Below are positions 61,127-64,000 of a stretch of DNA of 64,000 nt, one piece after another. Location: the NCBI GenBank assembly GCA_963663635.2, contig CAXXMY010000011.1, forward strand, positions 310,001 through 374,000. Reading direction: 5' to 3'. Each line of letters starts with the position of its first letter. Within the stretch, counting starts at the first letter, position 1. The notes below the pieces were generated by a model. It worked only from the letters and a program-made list of their open reading frames with translations, did no database searches and was not told where the DNA came from. A program made the translations under genes and the position numbers. The stretch is from Poriferisodalis sp963663635. Lineage in GTDB: Bacteria; Actinomycetota; Acidimicrobiia; Acidimicrobiales; Poriferisodalaceae.

Positions 61127-64000
61127 GATGAACCGACGCCCCCGGTATGAGTGCGCTCTGCGGTGGCCTCATCCGGCTCGGCCAGCTGGAAGAACACGGC
61201 GAGGGCCGGGTCGTTTCGCTTGGAAAGCCACTGCCGGCGAAGCTGTGTCGAGCCGAGCCCGTCTGGATCGCACGCAGGACAATGCATGCCGCTGTGGCGG
61301 CCGTCCGCAGCCGTGACGTACCCCGGAAAGACCCCTGCGTCGATTCCTTCCAGGATTGTCCGGACGACTTCGGCGAATCGCTGCATCGCCGAGTCCGTCA
61401 CATCGAAGCCAAACCACTGCCATTCGCCCCGTACCGATGTGATGAACCAGTAAGCGGCGTGGGCGACGGAATCGCGGGGATCCGTGCTGTCGCCAAAGTG
61501 GTGAGCCGCGGCGAGTGCGTAAACGCCGAGCTGCAGCTTGGTGCCTCGCAAAGTCGGATCGTGCGGAGGTGCTCCGGAACGACTCGAAGGCGCGACTCCC
61601 CGGTAACTGCGGTGGCTGCCGGTCTTGTAGTCGATGACGACGAGCCGCCCGTCGGATTGTCGTTCGATCCGATCGATGGCGCCTCGGAAGTACACCTCGC
61701 GGCCGTCGCCGAGATCCCATCGCACCGGCAGGGCAGAATCGTCGCCAAAGCCGAAGCGATGTTCTGACGCGATGACTTGCCCGGCGGGACCTGAACGCTC
61801 GAGGTCTCGCTGCACGATTTCGCCGAGATCCGCGAGCACCGTGGCGCGATCGAGTTCCCACAGCAGTTCGAGCCCTGTCAGTCCTCGCCGCTCGAGATCG
61901 GCCGCGAGCTCGGCGCCGATGCGCTCAAGCTCGTCTCGACCGGGGTGCATCGTTGATCGTTGAATGCCTTCGTCTGGTGCTGCCGCCGCGAGCAGATCGG
62001 ACAGGAACCGGTCGATAGCGTCGTGCATCATCCGGCCGCGTTCGAAGGGGCTCAGCCGCACAATGGACTCGGGCTCCTCGATCTCGGTCACTCTCAGCAA
62101 GCGGTCGAACATGTACTGCCGGGGACAGCGCGCCCACTGTTCGATCCGCGTCGCGGAAAGGACTCCTTCGGGCCCACCGATCGGGGCTGTGACGCCGTTC
62201 AGGTTGCCGTCGAAACGGGTGAAGTGGGGGCTGCGACGTGCCGCTGCAAGCTCGACGCCTCGCCGAAACGCGGCATCGACGCTGAACATCGGGTGTCGAT
62301 TGAATGCGGTGCCCTCGGCCCGGGCCGCGAGCAGGCTCGCAGAGTCGTATTCCTGGGCTGTTGCTGGGAACGGCGCGTTGTGCACGCCCCCGATCAATGA
62401 CGCAATCTCGACGATGCCAGCGGCCTGGCGGTCTCGCGCCGCTGCCGCGAGATCATCCCCATCGAGGTAGTCGCGGACCTTCCGTTGAGCTCCCGATGTG
62501 AGCTTGCGAGCGGTCGGCAATAGCCATCGTGACGGCACATTCTCGGCATTTCGTCGAAGATCGCCCCTCGGGAACAGCAGCGTGGCTCTGTCGGAGACAC
62601 ACGAGAGTGCGGCGAGGAAGTCGCGATGCTGTTCAGCAATGTGGCTCCCGCTGTGCACCAGGGCGTTACTGAGCAGCTTGCGCTCTTCGTCAGCGACGAG
62701 CCCGTCGGTTCGCTGCCTTGACGGAAACGTGCCCTCGGCCATGCCCAGCACGTAGACACGCTCTGCGATGAGATCGACCGCCCCGGCAATCTTGCCCACG
62801 AACACGCCGCGGCCCGTTGTTCCGCTGCGTCCATGGGGCTGATCGAGTGCTCCCGACAGGATCCGAGCCATGACGGCCACGCTCGCAGCGTCCTCGATGG
62901 TGCCGAGATCTCTGAGCTCGCCGATCACTCTGTTGATGCGTCCGGCGGCAGTCACTTCCCACTCGGGCCACCCGGCGGGGTGGGATTCCGCGGTGACGGT
63001 GCCGAGGTAGCGAACGATCAGGCCCTCGAGCCAATTGCACAAGTGCGGCCACTGCTTCACCGCACGCCCCTTGTCGAGGTTGGCTGCGAGTTCGCGCACA
63101 AATGTCGAGAGGTCTTCGCAACGCCGCGCATCCTGTTCCAGCCGGTTGATTCTGGGTTCGGAAGGATCGTCGCCCGTGCGCTCGCGTTCGGCCTCGGCTT
63201 GCAGCTCGTCGCGGTGGCGAGCCAGTCGGTGCTCCCAGTCGTCACCTTCGACGACGTGTGCCGCGCGCGCCAAACGTTCCCATGAACCAACAGGCACCAG
63301 AGACGGGCTTCTGGAACTGTTCCGGGATCGATCGAAACGTTGGATCGGCACATCTGCCAGCAGCTCGAAGACGTCCGACCGATGCAGGCGCCGCCCGAAC
63401 GCCGTGGTGGCCGCCATGCCTGCCAGGCCCAGCACAAGACGTCCGACCGCAGACTCGGCCAGCGTGCGTCCCGAGTTGCCGTGCGTCGTGACGCCGGCGA
63501 CCTCGAACTGTTCGGCCAGGATGCGTGCGTACGGCTCTGTTGGGCCGTGGAGCACCGCGATGCGATTCGCCGCGACGCCCTCTGCGAGGTCCGAGATCAC
63601 TGAACGCACGACCGTCCGCACTTCGGTATCTGCGTCGCTGACGCTGACGATGCGGTGTGCGGTCGCGGGGCTGATTTCGTGGTGGGGGAGGGGCACGCCC
63701 AGCCGTCCACACATGGCTGCGGCAATCTCATCGGCACCCGGCTCGCCCGTGACGCCGAGCACGATGTGGACATCGCGCAACAGGGCAATCGCTCCCAGCA
63801 GCGCCGTCTCGTGTCGCAACAGTCTTCGGGGAAGGTGAACGATGAGCGTTCCGAGACCATCGATGAGTTCGGCATCGTGGGTCGAGGCCGCTGCCGATGC
63901 GGCCGGATGTCGCCGGGCCAGGCGGGCTGCTTCGCGTAGCAGGTCGAATTCGTCGTACCAGCCGTCGGCGAGAATCTGGGAGACGTGTCGGTGCAGACGG
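61123..64000 (-). CDS. AddB-like PD-(D/E)XK nuclease subunit (runs off window)
   Basis: The frame is open to the right edge, so the start is outside. Within the window, 958 residues include a helicase-like body with VYVLGMAEGTFPSRQRTDG and TLLFPRGDLRR, then WARCPRQYMFDRLL and the nuclease core YFRGAIDRIERQSDGRLVVI followed by DYKTGSHRSYR. C-terminal HCPACDPDG supplies a Cys pair. AddB proteins use four Cys for an iron-sulfur cluster; only three in fitting places are visible here. It is the partner of the AddA-like gene. Confidence 0.88.
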   Translation of the reverse strand, partial: RLHRHVSQILADGWYDEFDLLREAARLARRHPAASAAASTHDAELIDGLGTLIVHLPRRLLRHETALLGAIALLRDVHIVLGVTGEPGADEIAAAMCGRLGVPLPHHEISPATAHRIVSVSDADTEVRTVVRSVISDLAEGVAANRIAVLHGPTEPYARILAEQFEVAGVTTHGNSGRTLAESAVGRLVLGLAGMAATTAFGRRLHRSDVFELLADVPIQRFDRSRNSSRSPSLVPVGSWERLARAAHVVEGDDWEHRLARHRDELQAEAERERTGDDPSEPRINRLEQDARRCEDLSTFVRELAANLDKGRAVKQWPHLCNWLEGLIVRYLGTVTAESHPAGWPEWEVTAAGRINRVIGELRDLGTIEDAASVAVMARILSGALDQPHGRSGTTGRGVFVGKIAGAVDLIAERVYVLGMAEGTFPSRQRTDGLVADEERKLLSNALVHSGSHIAEQHRDFLAALSCVSDRATLLFPRGDLRRNAENVPSRWLLPTARKLTSGAQRKVRDYLDGDDLAAAARDRQAAGIVEIASLIGGVHNAPFPATAQEYDSASLLAARAEGTAFNRHPMFSVDAAFRRGVELAAARRSPHFTRFDGNLNGVTAPIGGPEGVLSATRIEQWARCPRQYMFDRLLRVTEIEEPESIVRLSPFERGRMMHDAIDRFLSDLLAAAAPDEGIQRSTMHPGRDELERIGAELAADLERRGLTGLELLWELDRATVLADLGEIVQRDLERSGPAGQVIASEHRFGFGDDSALPVRWDLGDGREVYFRGAIDRIERQSDGRLVVIDYKTGSHRSYRGVAPSSRSGAPPHDPTLRGTKLQLGVYALAAAHHFGDSTDPRDSVAHAAYWFITSVRGEWQWFGFDVTDSAMQRFAEVVRTILEGIDAGVFPGYVTAADGRHSGMHCPACDPDGLGSTQLRRQWLSKRNDPALAVFFQLAEPDEATAERTHTGGVGSS

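Noticed and set aside
61..64000. tRNA or rRNA genes
   Set aside because: No cloverleaf or rRNA segment was recognised. The tRNA-like core AACCGCAGGTCAGAGG lacks the T-loop and the rest of a tRNA.

Overview
The window is GC-rich DNA with the gene stock of a heterotrophic actinobacterium, plausibly a member of Acidimicrobiia. The support is an Rv2466c-type mycothiol-linked redox protein, several luciferase-like (F420-type) oxidoreductases, many CaiB/BaiF CoA-transferases and crotonases, an AGNET-type cytochrome P450 and frequent GTG starts. The class-level placement is inference. No rRNA, tRNA or CRISPR array was seen.

Layout. 1-1356: end of a hydrolase gene and a frameshifted crotonase. 1417-6042: a decayed defence and mobile region with csb1 and a truncated csb2 of a type I-G (formerly I-U) CRISPR-Cas system, two copies of a spaced repeat module bracketing a small membrane-protein ORF, a 5'-truncated HEPN-like gene, and fragments of IS30 and IS200/IS605 transposases. 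6063-15486: hydrolases, an NCS2-type permease, a D-aminoacylase, a nucleoside-sugar-epimerase-like protein and a crotonase/CoA-transferase/crotonase operon. 15510-19909: a five-gene minus-strand operon (glyoxalase-like, acetoacetate-decarboxylase-like, luciferase-like, amidohydrolase, Rv2466c-like) whose first gene appears to encode selenocysteine. 19917-22400: an IS21 element inserted 2 bases before that gene's ATG. 22509-29676: a two-domain CoA-transferase, a serine-hydrolase lipoprotein, an acyl-CoA synthetase and an amidohydrolase.

29766-39375 is an accessory stack: an orphan palindromic operator, a 109-bp inverted-repeat unit, an IS1182 element, two inverted copies of one IS3 element, a second IS3 element split by an IS30, and an IS110 that cuts off a cell-wall-binding-repeat gene. 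Target duplications and restored reading frames give the nesting.

39749-49436 holds an eight-gene minus-strand block with an NMT1-type ABC importer, a luciferase-like oxidoreductase, dihydropyrimidinase and an N-carbamoyl-beta-alanine amidohydrolase-type enzyme, which together suggest uptake and ring-opening of a pyrimidine or hydantoin; a molybdopterin oxidoreductase lies at its end and an MFS transporter diverges from it. 49442-54015 is a tightly overlapping operon of P450, luciferase-like oxidoreductase, TauD-type dioxygenase and CoA-transferase. 54229-56147 is an ECF sigma factor overlapping a membrane protein, then an amidase. 57635-64000 is an AddA/AddB-like helicase-nuclease pair that runs off the window.

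Several genes (crotonase 396-1356, hydrolase 6063-6927, istA) contain single-base frameshifts. These may be true decay or assembly errors.
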